Source: Onishia taeanensis
Lineage (GTDB): Bacteria > Pseudomonadota > Gammaproteobacteria > Pseudomonadales > Halomonadaceae
Direction of reading: 5' to 3'
Assembly: GCF_003268885.1 (NCBI RefSeq)
Contig: NZ_QLSX01000001.1
Location: 526,659-590,658, forward strand
DNA: 64,000 bases
Made by a program: the position numbers and the translations under genes. Under the pieces are notes generated by a model, which searched no databases, was not told the DNA's origin, and saw only the letters and a program-made list of their open reading frames with translations. Shown here piece by piece: positions 8,090 through 16,270 of this stretch (its first letter is position 1; every line of letters starts with the position of its first letter).

Positions 8090-9274
8090 TCAGGTATTGA
8101 CATCGCTTCGCACCAAGAACCTGAGGCCCAGGTTGCCCAGGGTAGAAACGCCAAGCATGGTCAGCACCATCGGCCAGGGGCTCTCGACCTCGAAAGCGCC
8201 GACCAATACCCCAGCCAGAGCACCGCAGGAAAATTGAATGCTGCCCAGCAGCGCCGTGGCAGTCGCGCTCATGTGGCTGAACTTTTCCAGTAGCGAGCTC
8301 ATGGCATTAGGGGTAATCAAACCGATTTGCCCCATGAACAGCATGATCAGCGGCACCACGGTATAGAGCGAATCCAGCCCCAGGGCCACGACCAGCACCA
8401 GCCCACTGGCCGCCAGCAACTGCACACCCAGCCCCAGGCGCAGGTTCTGCTGGGGCGAGCGGTAATGCAGGAGAAGGATGTTAAGCCGATTCGACGACGC
8501 CATGACCACCACATTGGCCCCGAACACCACCGGGTACATGGCCGGTGACAGGCTGTAATAGTCCATGTACAGGAAGGGCGACGCGGTGATGAACGCGAAC
8601 ATCCCGGCAAAGGCCATCGCCACCGCACAGATATAGCCCATGGCCTCGCGGTGGCGAAAAACGCTGGCGTAATTGCCAAGCACTTGCCGGAAAGAGGCCG
8701 TGGGCTGGTCTGGCGAGCGCGTTTCGGGCAGACGAGTGCCAAGCAACCAGCCAAGAAAGGCGGCATAGGCCGCCAGGAACACAAAGATCAGCCACCAGTC
8801 AGCCAGGTACAGAAGACCACTGCCCACGGCCGGAGCGGCCAACGGCGCCAGCATCATGATCATGGCCATGGTCGACATCACCTTGGCGGCCTCGCGACCA
8901 CTGAAACAGTCGCGCACGATAGCCGCCGAGTTGACCACGCAGGCCCCCCCGCCCAGTGCCTGCACGAAGCGAAAGGCCCACAGCGTTTCGAGCGAACTCA
9001 CCTGTGTGATGGCCAAGCTCGCCAGGCAGAACACGAACAGACCAGTCAGCAGCACCGGCTTGCGTCCCAGACGATCGGACATGGGGCCGCCGGTCAGTTG
9101 ACCGATAGCGAAGCCGAACAGAAAGACGCTGATCGACAGCTCAGTGTGATGAATGCTCGCTCCTACGGCCTCGGCCAGCGCCGGCATGGCCGGCAGGTAG
9201 GCATCGATAGCAAAGGGTGCCAACGCCGTGTTGGCAGCCACCAGCAGAGCCACTCTTCGGGTACTCAGTGTCAC
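8090..9274 (-). CDS. Bcr/CflA family MFS drug exporter
   Basis: A 394-residue major facilitator with about twelve hydrophobic segments. The antiporter motif between segments 2 and 3 is GPMSDRLGRKPVLL, typical of the 12-segment Bcr/CflA drug:H+ antiporters. Substrates cannot be deduced. I start at the GTG at 9274 because it is preceded by CAGGAG at seven bases; the longer frame to 9403 begins with a TTG and adds a non-conserved extension. It is divergent from the chemoreceptor gene. Confidence 0.88.
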   Translation of the reverse strand: MTLSTRRVALLVAANTALAPFAIDAYLPAMPALAEAVGASIHHTELSISVFLFGFAIGQLTGGPMSDRLGRKPVLLTGLFVFCLASLAITQVSSLETLWAFRFVQALGGGACVVNSAAIVRDCFSGREAAKVMSTMAMIMMLAPLAAPAVGSGLLYLADWWLIFVFLAAYAAFLGWLLGTRLPETRSPDQPTASFRQVLGNYASVFRHREAMGYICAVAMAFAGMFAFITASPFLYMDYYSLSPAMYPVVFGANVVVMASSNRLNILLLHYRSPQQNLRLGLGVQLLAASGLVLVVALGLDSLYTVVPLIMLFMGQIGLITPNAMSSLLEKFSHMSATATALLGSIQFSCGALAGVLVGAFEVESPWPMVLTMLGVSTLGNLGLRFLVRSDVNT

Positions 9275-9449
9275 AGGGTGCTCCTGAGAGAAAGGGTCAG
9301 CGGAAACAGGGTAAGCAGAAAAATAGCGGGCTAAGGATAACCGATCCATCGCGACACTGCCGCCCTGACCGGCCGATACCACTGCCTGGATGAAATACCC
9401 CAACCGGCGCCATGCGCATCAGGCTCATGACCTCAGGTTGTCATACTTT

Positions 9450-9457
9450 GCTGATAA
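9450..9457 (+). promoter_or_regulatory. Possible sigma-28 (FliA) -10 element
   Basis: GCTGATAA matches the flagellar sigma -10 consensus GCCGATAA at seven of eight bases and lies about 90 bp upstream of the chemoreceptor. No good -35 (TAAA) is present at the usual 15-base spacing, so this is weak. Confidence 0.25.
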
Positions 9458-9549
9458 ATCAGGGGACTATTATCAAGCATTCCTTTGAGTTCCGGGCACA
9501 CGGAGCCGGGGCCTTGCGGCCCATCACACAGCAGGGGATAGACAACAGC

Positions 9550-11268
9550 ATGCGATACTTCGACAACATGACGGTCAAGCTCAGTGGATCATTGGTACTG
9601 ATTGCCTTCACGCTCATGCTTCTGGTCAGCGCCGGCCTCGGACTCTTCGCCAATCATTACAGCCGTCAGGCCTTCGGTACGCTCAACCAGATCAACGTCG
9701 AGCAGGCCCAGGCCCTCAATCATGCCTATGTCGACATGCTGCGCGCCCGAGTGGAGTTGAACCGAGCAGCTCAATTGGTCCGCAAGCCCTCATTCGATCG
9801 CCCCGGACCGGTCATCGAGCGCGCCGAAGGCCTGATGAGCTCGGCCGAAAAAGCCTTTCAGGACTTCCTGGCGATTCCTCCCCAGCCCTCCCAGACAGAC
9901 ACCATCGGCACCCTCAAGAATCACTTCCAGTCGCTGCTCAATACCGGCCTCTCACTGCAGTTGATGGTGCTCAAGGAAAACGACGTCGGCGCCTATGACT
10001 CCGGACAATCCCGCGTAAGCGACATGAGCGAGGCCTTCATGGAGAGCGCGGACGCCTTCTTCGCTGCCTCCCAGGAGAGCGGCAACGGCCTCGCCGCGCA
10101 GTTCGACCGCATGGGCACTTGGATGAACACGGCCATGGGCGGCGCCGTGGCCATTACCCTGCTGCTCGTGCTGGTGACCGTCTGGGGAGTCACCGTTAAC
10201 GTCATCCGACCGCTGCGCCGACTCATCGGGCACTTCCGCCACATGGCAGGAGGCGATCTTTCCCAACCCATCGAGGCCAAGGGCAACAACGAGATCGGCC
10301 AGCTATATAGCGAGCTCTCCCGGATGCAACAGTCACTGGCAAACACTGTCGGCCGGGTGCGCGAGAGCAGCGCTACCATTCTGGACAGCGCCCAGCGCAC
10401 GAGCGAGGGCAACCAGGAACTGTCCTCACGCACCCAGCAACAGGCCTCGTCGCTCGAGCAGACCGCGGCAAGCCTCGACGAACTGACCGCCACCGTGGCC
10501 CACAACGCCGACAACTCCCGTCAAGCGGCCAAACTGGCCGACGACGCCAGCAGCAAGGCCCGCGCCGGTGGTGAGGTGATCAGCAACTTCGTCGACACCA
10601 TGAGCGAGATCAATGACCGCTCGACGCAGATTCACGACATCATCGCGCTGATCGACAACATCGCGTTCCAAACCAACCTGCTGGCTCTGAATGCCTCGGT
10701 GGAGGCAGCTCGGGCCGGCGAGCACGGCCGTGGTTTCGCGGTAGTGGCGAACGAAGTACGCTCGCTGGCCTCACGCAGCGCCAATGCCGCCAACGACGTG
10801 CGTCGCCTGATCGACGACTCCCGCCAGAGCCTCGAGCGTGGCAATACCCTGTCGACTGAGGCCAGCCAGGGGATGGAGACCGTCATCGCGGCGGTCGGTC
10901 AGGTCAACGACCTCATGGAGCAGATCGCCCAGGCTTCCGACGAGCAGCACCGTGGCATCGAACAACTCAACCAGGCCATGAACCAGATGGAGACCGTCAC
11001 CCAGCACAATGCCCAACTGGTCGAACAGGCCTCTAAGGGAGCGATGTCGCTTGAGGATGAGGCCGAGCAGATGCGCCGTTTCGCCGCCCGCTTTACGACC
11101 AGTATGAACATGAAAGTCGGAGAAACGTCGCCATCTTCAGGCGCTGGGCTGAAGCCACCGACAGCGCATATTGAGACCGAGCACGACTGGATGCCCCGAG
11201 TCGTCGCCGATGAAGCGTCCCAGGCGTCAGGCGCAGATACACAGCGCGACACCGCCTTGCTACAGTGA
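9550..11268 (+). CDS. Methyl-accepting chemotaxis protein (Tar/Tsr type)
   Basis: A 572-residue transmembrane chemoreceptor that signals to CheA/CheW. Residues about 10-33 form the first membrane segment. A four-helix periplasmic sensor follows, then a second membrane segment near residues 195-220, a HAMP domain and a long cytoplasmic coiled coil. The highly conserved hairpin tip is [20 protein letters not shown], and flanking Q/E-rich stretches provide methylation sites. The C-terminus ends in TALLQ and lacks the NWETF-type CheR/CheB tether. The start is the ATG at 9550 rather than the longer frame from 9412, which would put a non-conserved leader before the membrane segment. The ligand is unknown. 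Confidence 0.92.
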   Translation: MRYFDNMTVKLSGSLVLIAFTLMLLVSAGLGLFANHYSRQAFGTLNQINVEQAQALNHAYVDMLRARVELNRAAQLVRKPSFDRPGPVIERAEGLMSSAEKAFQDFLAIPPQPSQTDTIGTLKNHFQSLLNTGLSLQLMVLKENDVGAYDSGQSRVSDMSEAFMESADAFFAASQESGNGLAAQFDRMGTWMNTAMGGAVAITLLLVLVTVWGVTVNVIRPLRRLIGHFRHMAGGDLSQPIEAKGNNEIGQLYSELSRMQQSLANTVGRVRESSATILDSAQRTSEGNQELSSRTQQQASSLEQTAASLDELTATVAHNADNSRQAAKLADDASSKARAGGEVISNFVDTMSEINDRSTQIHDIIALIDNIAFQTNLLALNASVEAARAGEHGRGFAVVANEVRSLASRSANAANDVRRLIDDSRQSLERGNTLSTEASQGMETVIAAVGQVNDLMEQIAQASDEQHRGIEQLNQAMNQMETVTQHNAQLVEQASKGAMSLEDEAEQMRRFAARFTTSMNMKVGETSPSSGAGLKPPTAHIETEHDWMPRVVADEASQASGADTQRDTALLQ

Positions 11269-11300
11269 AGGTCTGACTCACTCGAACATTCAGGATGACC

Positions 11301-12236
11301 ATGACACAGGACAAGTTGACGCAGCTTAAAGCCATGACCACGGTGGTCGCCGATACTGGCGATCTGGACGCGATCGCTCGCTTCCAGCCCACCGATGCCA
11401 CCACCAACCCCTCGCTAATCCTGCAGGCCGCACAGCAGGAGGGCCGCCGCGCCCGACTAGCCGAGCTGGCCCGCCATAGCACCGATATCGACGATGCCCT
11501 GGATGCCGTAGCGGTCGAAATCGGCAGCGAGATCAGCGCTCTGGTGCCAGGCTATGTGTCCACCGAGGTCAGCGCCCGCCTATCCTTCGACACCCAGGCC
11601 ACCCTGGCCCGCGCTCATTCGCTGATCGATCGCTACGAGCGACGTGGCGTCGGACGCGAACGCATCCTGATCAAGGTCGCTTCAACCTGGGAAGGCATTC
11701 GCGCCGCCAAGCAGCTTGAGCGTGAAGGCATCCGCACCAACCTGACCCTGCTGTTCAGTTTTGCCCAGGCGCAGGCCTGTGCCGATGCCGGTGTCACGCT
11801 GATTTCACCCTTCGTGGGCCGCATCCTCGACTGGCACAAGGCGCACGAGCCCGAAGCGGACTTCAGTGGCGCCAATGATCCCGGCGTGCGCTCGGTGCGT
11901 GCCATCTATGAGCATTACAAGGGACACGGCTACAAGACAGTGGTGATGGGCGCGAGCTTCCGCAACGCCGGTGAGATCGAAGCCCTGGCCGGCTGCGATC
12001 GCCTGACCATTTCGCCGAAACTGCTCGCTGAGCTCTCCGAGGACAACGGTCCCCTGCCCCGCTGCCTGAGTGCAGAAGACGCCGAAAGCGCCAGGCCGGA
12101 AATCCTGGACGAGGGAGATTTCCGCTGGGCGATGAACGAAGACGCCATGGCCACCGAAAAGCTGGCCGAAGGTATCCGCAAGTTCATGGCAGACCAGCGC
12201 AAGCTGGAAACGCTGCTGGCCGAGCTGCGTAAGTAA
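11301..12236 (+). CDS. tal: Transaldolase
   Basis: A 311-residue class I transaldolase of the non-oxidative pentose phosphate pathway, which moves a dihydroxyacetone unit from sedoheptulose-7-P to glyceraldehyde-3-P. The Schiff-base lysine is K125 in [10 protein letters not shown] and the N-terminal signature DATTNPSL is at residues 32-39. I choose the second ATG (11301), seven bases after AGGA; the ATG at 11295 overlaps the ribosome-binding site. The gene stands alone and ends in a strong terminator. Confidence 0.95.
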   Translation: MTQDKLTQLKAMTTVVADTGDLDAIARFQPTDATTNPSLILQAAQQEGRRARLAELARHSTDIDDALDAVAVEIGSEISALVPGYVSTEVSARLSFDTQATLARAHSLIDRYERRGVGRERILIKVASTWEGIRAAKQLEREGIRTNLTLLFSFAQAQACADAGVTLISPFVGRILDWHKAHEPEADFSGANDPGVRSVRAIYEHYKGHGYKTVVMGASFRNAGEIEALAGCDRLTISPKLLAELSEDNGPLPRCLSAEDAESARPEILDEGDFRWAMNEDAMATEKLAEGIRKFMADQRKLETLLAELRK

Positions 12237-12320
12237 CCAGGGCCACCATCCGGACGACATTGCTATCGCGTCGTGAGCTTGTCGCCTTGGATATCTCGCT
12301 CCCAGGAAGCCGCAATGACA

Positions 12321-12353
12321 GAGGGCCGGTCGCTATCGACCGGCCCTCTTTAT
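12321..12353 (+). terminator. Intrinsic terminator of tal
   Basis: A perfect 12-bp stem GAGGGCCGGTCG / CGACCGGCCCTC with a CTAT loop, followed by TTTAT. Confidence 0.9.
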
Positions 12354-12396
12354 GTTGACTGCGTTTTATGTTGACTGCGTTTTATATTGACCGCTT
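12349..12396. repeat. 3 x 16 bp tandem repeat 3' of tal
   Basis: TTTATGTTGACTGCGT occurs twice exactly (12349-12364, 12365-12380) and a third time with four changes (12381-12396), directly after the terminator. Confidence 0.9.
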
Positions 12397-12434
12397 CTCA
12401 TGACGGCAGCGTCACTCTGTCAGCCCAATTGCGC

Positions 12435-12489
12435 GTCAGCCAAGGTCAGCCAAGTGCACGTCAGCCAAGTGCGCGCCAGCCAAGTGAGG
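12435..12489. repeat. About 4 x 15 bp tandem repeat at the 3' end of the STAS gene
   Basis: GTCAGCCAAGTGCRC units run at 12445-12459, 12460-12474 and 12475-12489, preceded by a partial copy at 12435-12444. The array ends three bases before the STAS stop codon at 12493. Confidence 0.88.
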
Positions 12490-12492
12490 TGG

Positions 12493-13002
12493 TTATGGCT
12501 CGCTCGGCTGGCGATGCTGCTCTTCGAGCAGCTCCACCAGCGGCTGGAACTCTTCGCGATTATGCTCGCTCATATGCATCAGGATGCGATGTGCTTCGAG
12601 AATACGCTCCTGAAGCACCAGCTCATCAGCGTTGACCAACGGCAGGTCCGCAAGCTCGGAGCTCTCCTGAATGGGTGACTCGACCAGGGTAAAATAGTCA
12701 CCGAAACCCATCACGTCGAGCATCCGCCGTACATCCGGATTATCGACCACGATCGTCGGCGGCTGCTCGAGCCGATCGCGCACGGCAAGCGCCACCTTGG
12801 CCAGGAAGCCCAACGCGGTGGAGTCCACATTAGTGGCCTCGCGCAGATCGACCATCACGGTTTCCAGCCCCGGCATATCGGCCAGCCGCTGGGCCTGGCT
12901 GTCCAACGTCGCACTCAAGGTCAGGCGCACATCACCGGACAGCTTGAGGATGAAAACCCCAGAATCGATGGCCGCCTGAAGTCGCCCTTCATTCTTCATC
13001 AT
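12493..13002 (-). CDS. STAS-domain anti-sigma factor antagonist
   Basis: A 169-residue cytosolic protein. Residues about 8-105 form a STAS domain with the phosphorylatable region NVDSTALGFL, where S62 is the likely switch serine. A charged C-terminal extension of about 60 residues follows. In partner-switching systems the unphosphorylated STAS protein binds an anti-sigma factor or kinase. It overlaps the phosphatase gene upstream by 14 bp (12989-13002), so the two are translationally coupled, and the phosphatase is its probable activator. No kinase or anti-sigma gene lies nearby. Confidence 0.85.
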   Translation of the reverse strand: MMKNEGRLQAAIDSGVFILKLSGDVRLTLSATLDSQAQRLADMPGLETVMVDLREATNVDSTALGFLAKVALAVRDRLEQPPTIVVDNPDVRRMLDVMGFGDYFTLVESPIQESSELADLPLVNADELVLQERILEAHRILMHMSEHNREEFQPLVELLEEQHRQPSEP

Positions 13003-14185
13003 GGTAAAAACCGCTCAACGTCATGATCGTCAGATCGTCGGGCAGCTCCTCGTATCCCGGCGCGTGCCCACTGATGGTATCCTCGTCGTCCTCGGGAAGC
13101 CCGCCAAGTGACAGGCTCTCCCGCATTGCCGCCAGATCCTCACTGGCAAGCACCAGTCGCTCGAGTTCCTTGAGCCGCCCATCAAGCGTCCTGCCTGACA
13201 GGTACTCCAGCACTCCATCTGAACATAACCATAATCGGAAGTTTTGCGGCAGTGCACAACTCAACTTTGGATATTCCACATTCGGGAACAATCCGACCGG
13301 CATGCCTTCTCCCTCAAGCGGAGCAACGCTGCCCTCACTGACCAGCAACGGCATCGGCAACTGAGCCCCCAGCGAATAGTGCAGCCGACGGGTCTCGTGA
13401 TCGATGACCCCCACGAACATGGCCATGTGTTTGCCAATACCCGTATCCAAAAGCTCACGATTCAGGTTCGCCAACCAGTCCGCTGCCAGGCACTCGGGAT
13501 TGGCACCGTCCCACTCTCCCAACCAGCGGTTGCACAGGTACTTCAAAAGCACGGTGACAAAGGCCGATGAAGCGCCATGGCCGGACACATCGGCAAAATA
13601 GAAGACGCTGAAGCGCGCATCAAAGCGCTGGTAATCGAGAAAATCGCCGGACAAGTACAGCGATGGCGCCAACCAGTAATCACAGGTCACACCATCCAAT
13701 GACAGCGGGCGGGGCGGCAGCAGCTTGCGCTGAATATGGCCACCGGCCTGCTGGTCGAGGCGCAGCATTTCCAGATGCGTCTCCAGGCTCTCGTTGAGCT
13801 CGGCGAGACGATCGCGATCACGGCGGTGTTCCTCCGCCAGCCGGCGATTCTCGATCACCTTGGCAATCATACGGCGCAGGATATCGCCATGACGCAGCGG
13901 CTCGATGATGTAATCGACCACCCCCGCATCCACGGCCTTGAGCAGATCACTGTCGAGGCGGCTGTCGCTGACAACCAGCGTCGGCAGCCGGGCAGTCAAG
14001 GACGACCAGTCGCGGGTCGGCACGGCCCGCACATGGGCGACGACCAGTTCGGTCTCGTTTGGCAGCTCCTCGGGCCGCTCGGCCGCTATCACCGCAAACG
14101 CGCCCTTGGCGACCACTTCGGCCAGATCGTCCCGCGCCTTGCCGGGCAGGTCGAGCACGCCGATCAGTATTCTTGGGCTGGCCAT
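12989..14185 (-). CDS. Receiver-like domain fused to SpoIIE/PP2C phosphatase
   Basis: A 398-residue protein: a receiver-like domain (about residues 4-110), a coiled-coil linker (112-150) and an RsbU/SpoIIE-type PP2C phosphatase (155-395). Metal-binding positions are visible at D181 (SGDF), D199 (DVSGHG), and in CSDGVLEY and PDDLTIM. The receiver lacks the phospho-acceptor aspartate: the third strand reads LVVAHVRAV. It therefore probably cannot be phosphorylated in the normal way. Related response regulator/PP2C proteins in Pseudomonas act on STAS partners, as the overlapping downstream gene suggests here. Confidence 0.85.
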   Translation of the reverse strand: MASPRILIGVLDLPGKARDDLAEVVAKGAFAVIAAERPEELPNETELVVAHVRAVPTRDWSSLTARLPTLVVSDSRLDSDLLKAVDAGVVDYIIEPLRHGDILRRMIAKVIENRRLAEEHRRDRDRLAELNESLETHLEMLRLDQQAGGHIQRKLLPPRPLSLDGVTCDYWLAPSLYLSGDFLDYQRFDARFSVFYFADVSGHGASSAFVTVLLKYLCNRWLGEWDGANPECLAADWLANLNRELLDTGIGKHMAMFVGVIDHETRRLHYSLGAQLPMPLLVSEGSVAPLEGEGMPVGLFPNVEYPKLSCALPQNFRLWLCSDGVLEYLSGRTLDGRLKELERLVLASEDLAAMRESLSLGGLPEDDEDTISGHAPGYEELPDDLTIMTLSGFYHDEE

Positions 14186-14216
14186 GCACTCCGTCCCCTT
14201 ATCCCTAAACAGATAA

Positions 14217-14242
14217 CCGCGGGAGGGCGCCCCTTCCCGCGG
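14217..14242 (-). terminator. Stem-loop between mlaA and the phosphatase gene
   Basis: CCGCGGGA (14217-14224) pairs with TCCCGCGG (14235-14242), and an inner GGG/CCC extends the stem. On the minus strand it is followed by TTATCTGTTTA. The T-tract is loose, so termination is probably partial. Confidence 0.55.
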
Positions 14243-14271
14243 ATCACTTCCGGGCCGCCGTCAGGCGCGCG

Positions 14272-15105
14272 TCACGGCGTCGGTGCCGCCTCGCTGCCAG
14301 CGTCGGGCTGGGTCGCACCGGCTTCGTCGTCAACCGCGAAATCGCTGTCGTCGAACTCGAAACTGTCGCTGGCGAAGGGGTCATCACCCATCTCGCCGTC
14401 GTTGACTTCGAAGCGCCGCTGCTGCAACCAGGCGTCACGAATGAAGCTGTAGCGATCCCCCTGGATAAGACGCTCCTGATCGAGCAGCGCAGCCCGCTTG
14501 TCGACCAGACGCAGGAAGGTCAGGCCATAGGCGACCTTATCTTCTTCCACATGGGTCACCGGGTCCGTGTACATGTCCACCGGCAGACCGGAGGTGTCGC
14601 GCACCGTGCTCGGCCCAAGCAGCGGCAGGACCAGGTAGGGGCCCTCGCCCACGCCCCATACAGCAAGGGTCTGGCCGAAATCTTCCTCGCGGCCGGTGAT
14701 GCCCATGTCGGTGGCGACATCCACCAGCCCGGCCAGGCCCAGGGTCGAGTTGATCACAAAACGGCCGGTGGCGATGCCCGCGTTGTCCCACTTCCACTGC
14801 AGCACGCTGTTGAAGGCCGTGCCCACCTCACCGAGGTTGGAAAAAAAGTTGCCCACCCCTGTCTGCACCGGTGACGGTGTCACGTAGTCGTAACCCTGAG
14901 CAATCGGCTTCAGGGCATAGCGATCGACGGTGTCGTTGAAGGCGTAGACCTTGCGGTTGAAGCCTTCCCAGGGATCTTGCGGGTTACGCTCGGCGGTCTG
15001 GGTGCTGGCACAGCCAGCCATTCCCATCACGGTGCTTAGCAGGACAGCCTTCGCCATCACTCCCTGGATCCTTTGGCCTTCGGGCCTACGCGTACTCTCT
15101 TTCAT
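14272..15105 (-). CDS. mlaA: MlaA (VacJ) outer-membrane lipoprotein
   Basis: A 277-residue lipoprotein that removes misplaced phospholipid from the outer leaflet of the outer membrane and hands it to the Mla pathway. A lipoprotein signal ends at GMAGC, with an unusual Met at -3. The family hallmarks DPWEGFNRKVYAFND, then RFVINSTLGLAGLVDVA and the WGVGEGPYLVLPLLGPSTVRD region are all present. A long acidic C-terminal tail (about 45 residues rich in D and E) is extra. The start is the ATG at 15105 after AAGGAA; the upstream-extended frame lacks family similarity. No mlaFEDCB genes lie in the window. Confidence 0.92.
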   Translation of the reverse strand: MKESTRRPEGQRIQGVMAKAVLLSTVMGMAGCASTQTAERNPQDPWEGFNRKVYAFNDTVDRYALKPIAQGYDYVTPSPVQTGVGNFFSNLGEVGTAFNSVLQWKWDNAGIATGRFVINSTLGLAGLVDVATDMGITGREEDFGQTLAVWGVGEGPYLVLPLLGPSTVRDTSGLPVDMYTDPVTHVEEDKVAYGLTFLRLVDKRAALLDQERLIQGDRYSFIRDAWLQQRRFEVNDGEMGDDPFASDSFEFDDSDFAVDDEAGATQPDAGSEAAPTP

Positions 15106-15148
15106 CGACGTTCCTTGGCAGTCCTTCCTGCAAATCATCTTATGGCCG

Positions 15149-16270
15149 TCATGCACGGCGCACCACGACGCAGCCGGCACTGTAGCCGGCTCCGAAGGAA
15201 CACACCACCCCCAGCGCACCCGAGGGCAGATCGCCGCGATGCAGATGGAACGCAATGATCGAGCCCGCCGAACTGGTATTGGCATAGCGATCGAGAATGA
15301 TCGGCGCCTGATCATCACGGGGCGGCTGTCCCAGCACCCGACGCGCGATCAGGTCGTTCATGTGCTGATTCGCCTGGTGCAACCAGAGTCGCGACAGGTC
15401 TGCGGCCTGTTGCCCCAGGTCGTCCAGGTGCTGCTGAATCAGCGAGGCCACCAGCGGACAGACCTCCTTGAAGACCCGCCGCCCTTCCTGGACGAAAAGC
15501 TTGTCCAGCGCCTGGGGATCGGCATCGGTGACCCGGTTGAGAAACCCCGCATTGTTGCGGATGGCATTGGAAAACTGCGTGACCAGGCGGGTGCCGAGAA
15601 TCTCGAAGCGCTCGCTGGCGCGCGCCACGGCATCGTCTTCGATCACCAGCGCGGTGCAGGCATCGCCGAAGATGAAATGGCTGTCGCGGTCGCGAAAATT
15701 GAGATGCGCCGAACAGATTTCGGGGCTAACCACCAGCACGCGCCTGGCGCTACCGGCAAGAATCGCATTGCGCGCGGCATCGAGGGCAAAGGTCGCCGAG
15801 CTGCAGGCCACGTTCATGTCATAGGCATGGCTGCCGGCCCCCAGCGCCGCCTGAAGCTCGACCGCCACCGCCGGATAGGCCCGCTCCAGGTTGGAACAGG
15901 CGACGATCACCAGCTCGATCTCCTCGGCCTGCACCTGGGCAGCATCCAGCGCCTGACGAGCCGCGGCAAGGCCCATCTCGGCCTGCTGCGAGAGCTCGTC
16001 ATTACCCCGCGCAGGCAGTCTCGGCCGCATCCGCTTGGGGTCCAGAATGCCCTCGGCATCCAGCACGTAGCGACTCTTGATGCCCGAGGCCTTCTCGATG
16101 AACGCACTGCTGGAGTGCGCTAGCGCCTCGCGCTCGCCGGCGGCGATGGCCTCTTCATGCTCGGCATTGTCGCTGTCCACCCAGGTATTGAAGGCCGCCA
16201 CCAGGGCATCATTGTCGATAGCGTGGGGCGGCGTATAGAGCCCGCTGCCGGTGATCACTGCGGTAGTCAT
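15149..16270 (-). CDS. Beta-ketoacyl-ACP synthase III-like enzyme
   Basis: A 373-residue thiolase-fold condensing enzyme of the FabH class. The catalytic triad is C156 (NVACSSAT), H298 (WLHQANQHM) and N331 (DRYANTSSAG). It condenses an acyl-CoA with malonyl-ACP or carries out a related reaction. It is some 50 residues longer than E. coli FabH (317) and lies outside any fatty acid synthesis cluster, so it is probably a second, specialised KAS III. The gene overlaps the hrpA stop by four bases (ATGA) and precedes mlaA by 43 bp, suggesting one transcript. Confidence 0.88.
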   Translation of the reverse strand: MTTAVITGSGLYTPPHAIDNDALVAAFNTWVDSDNAEHEEAIAAGEREALAHSSSAFIEKASGIKSRYVLDAEGILDPKRMRPRLPARGNDELSQQAEMGLAAARQALDAAQVQAEEIELVIVACSNLERAYPAVAVELQAALGAGSHAYDMNVACSSATFALDAARNAILAGSARRVLVVSPEICSAHLNFRDRDSHFIFGDACTALVIEDDAVARASERFEILGTRLVTQFSNAIRNNAGFLNRVTDADPQALDKLFVQEGRRVFKEVCPLVASLIQQHLDDLGQQAADLSRLWLHQANQHMNDLIARRVLGQPPRDDQAPIILDRYANTSSAGSIIAFHLHRGDLPSGALGVVCSFGAGYSAGCVVVRRA

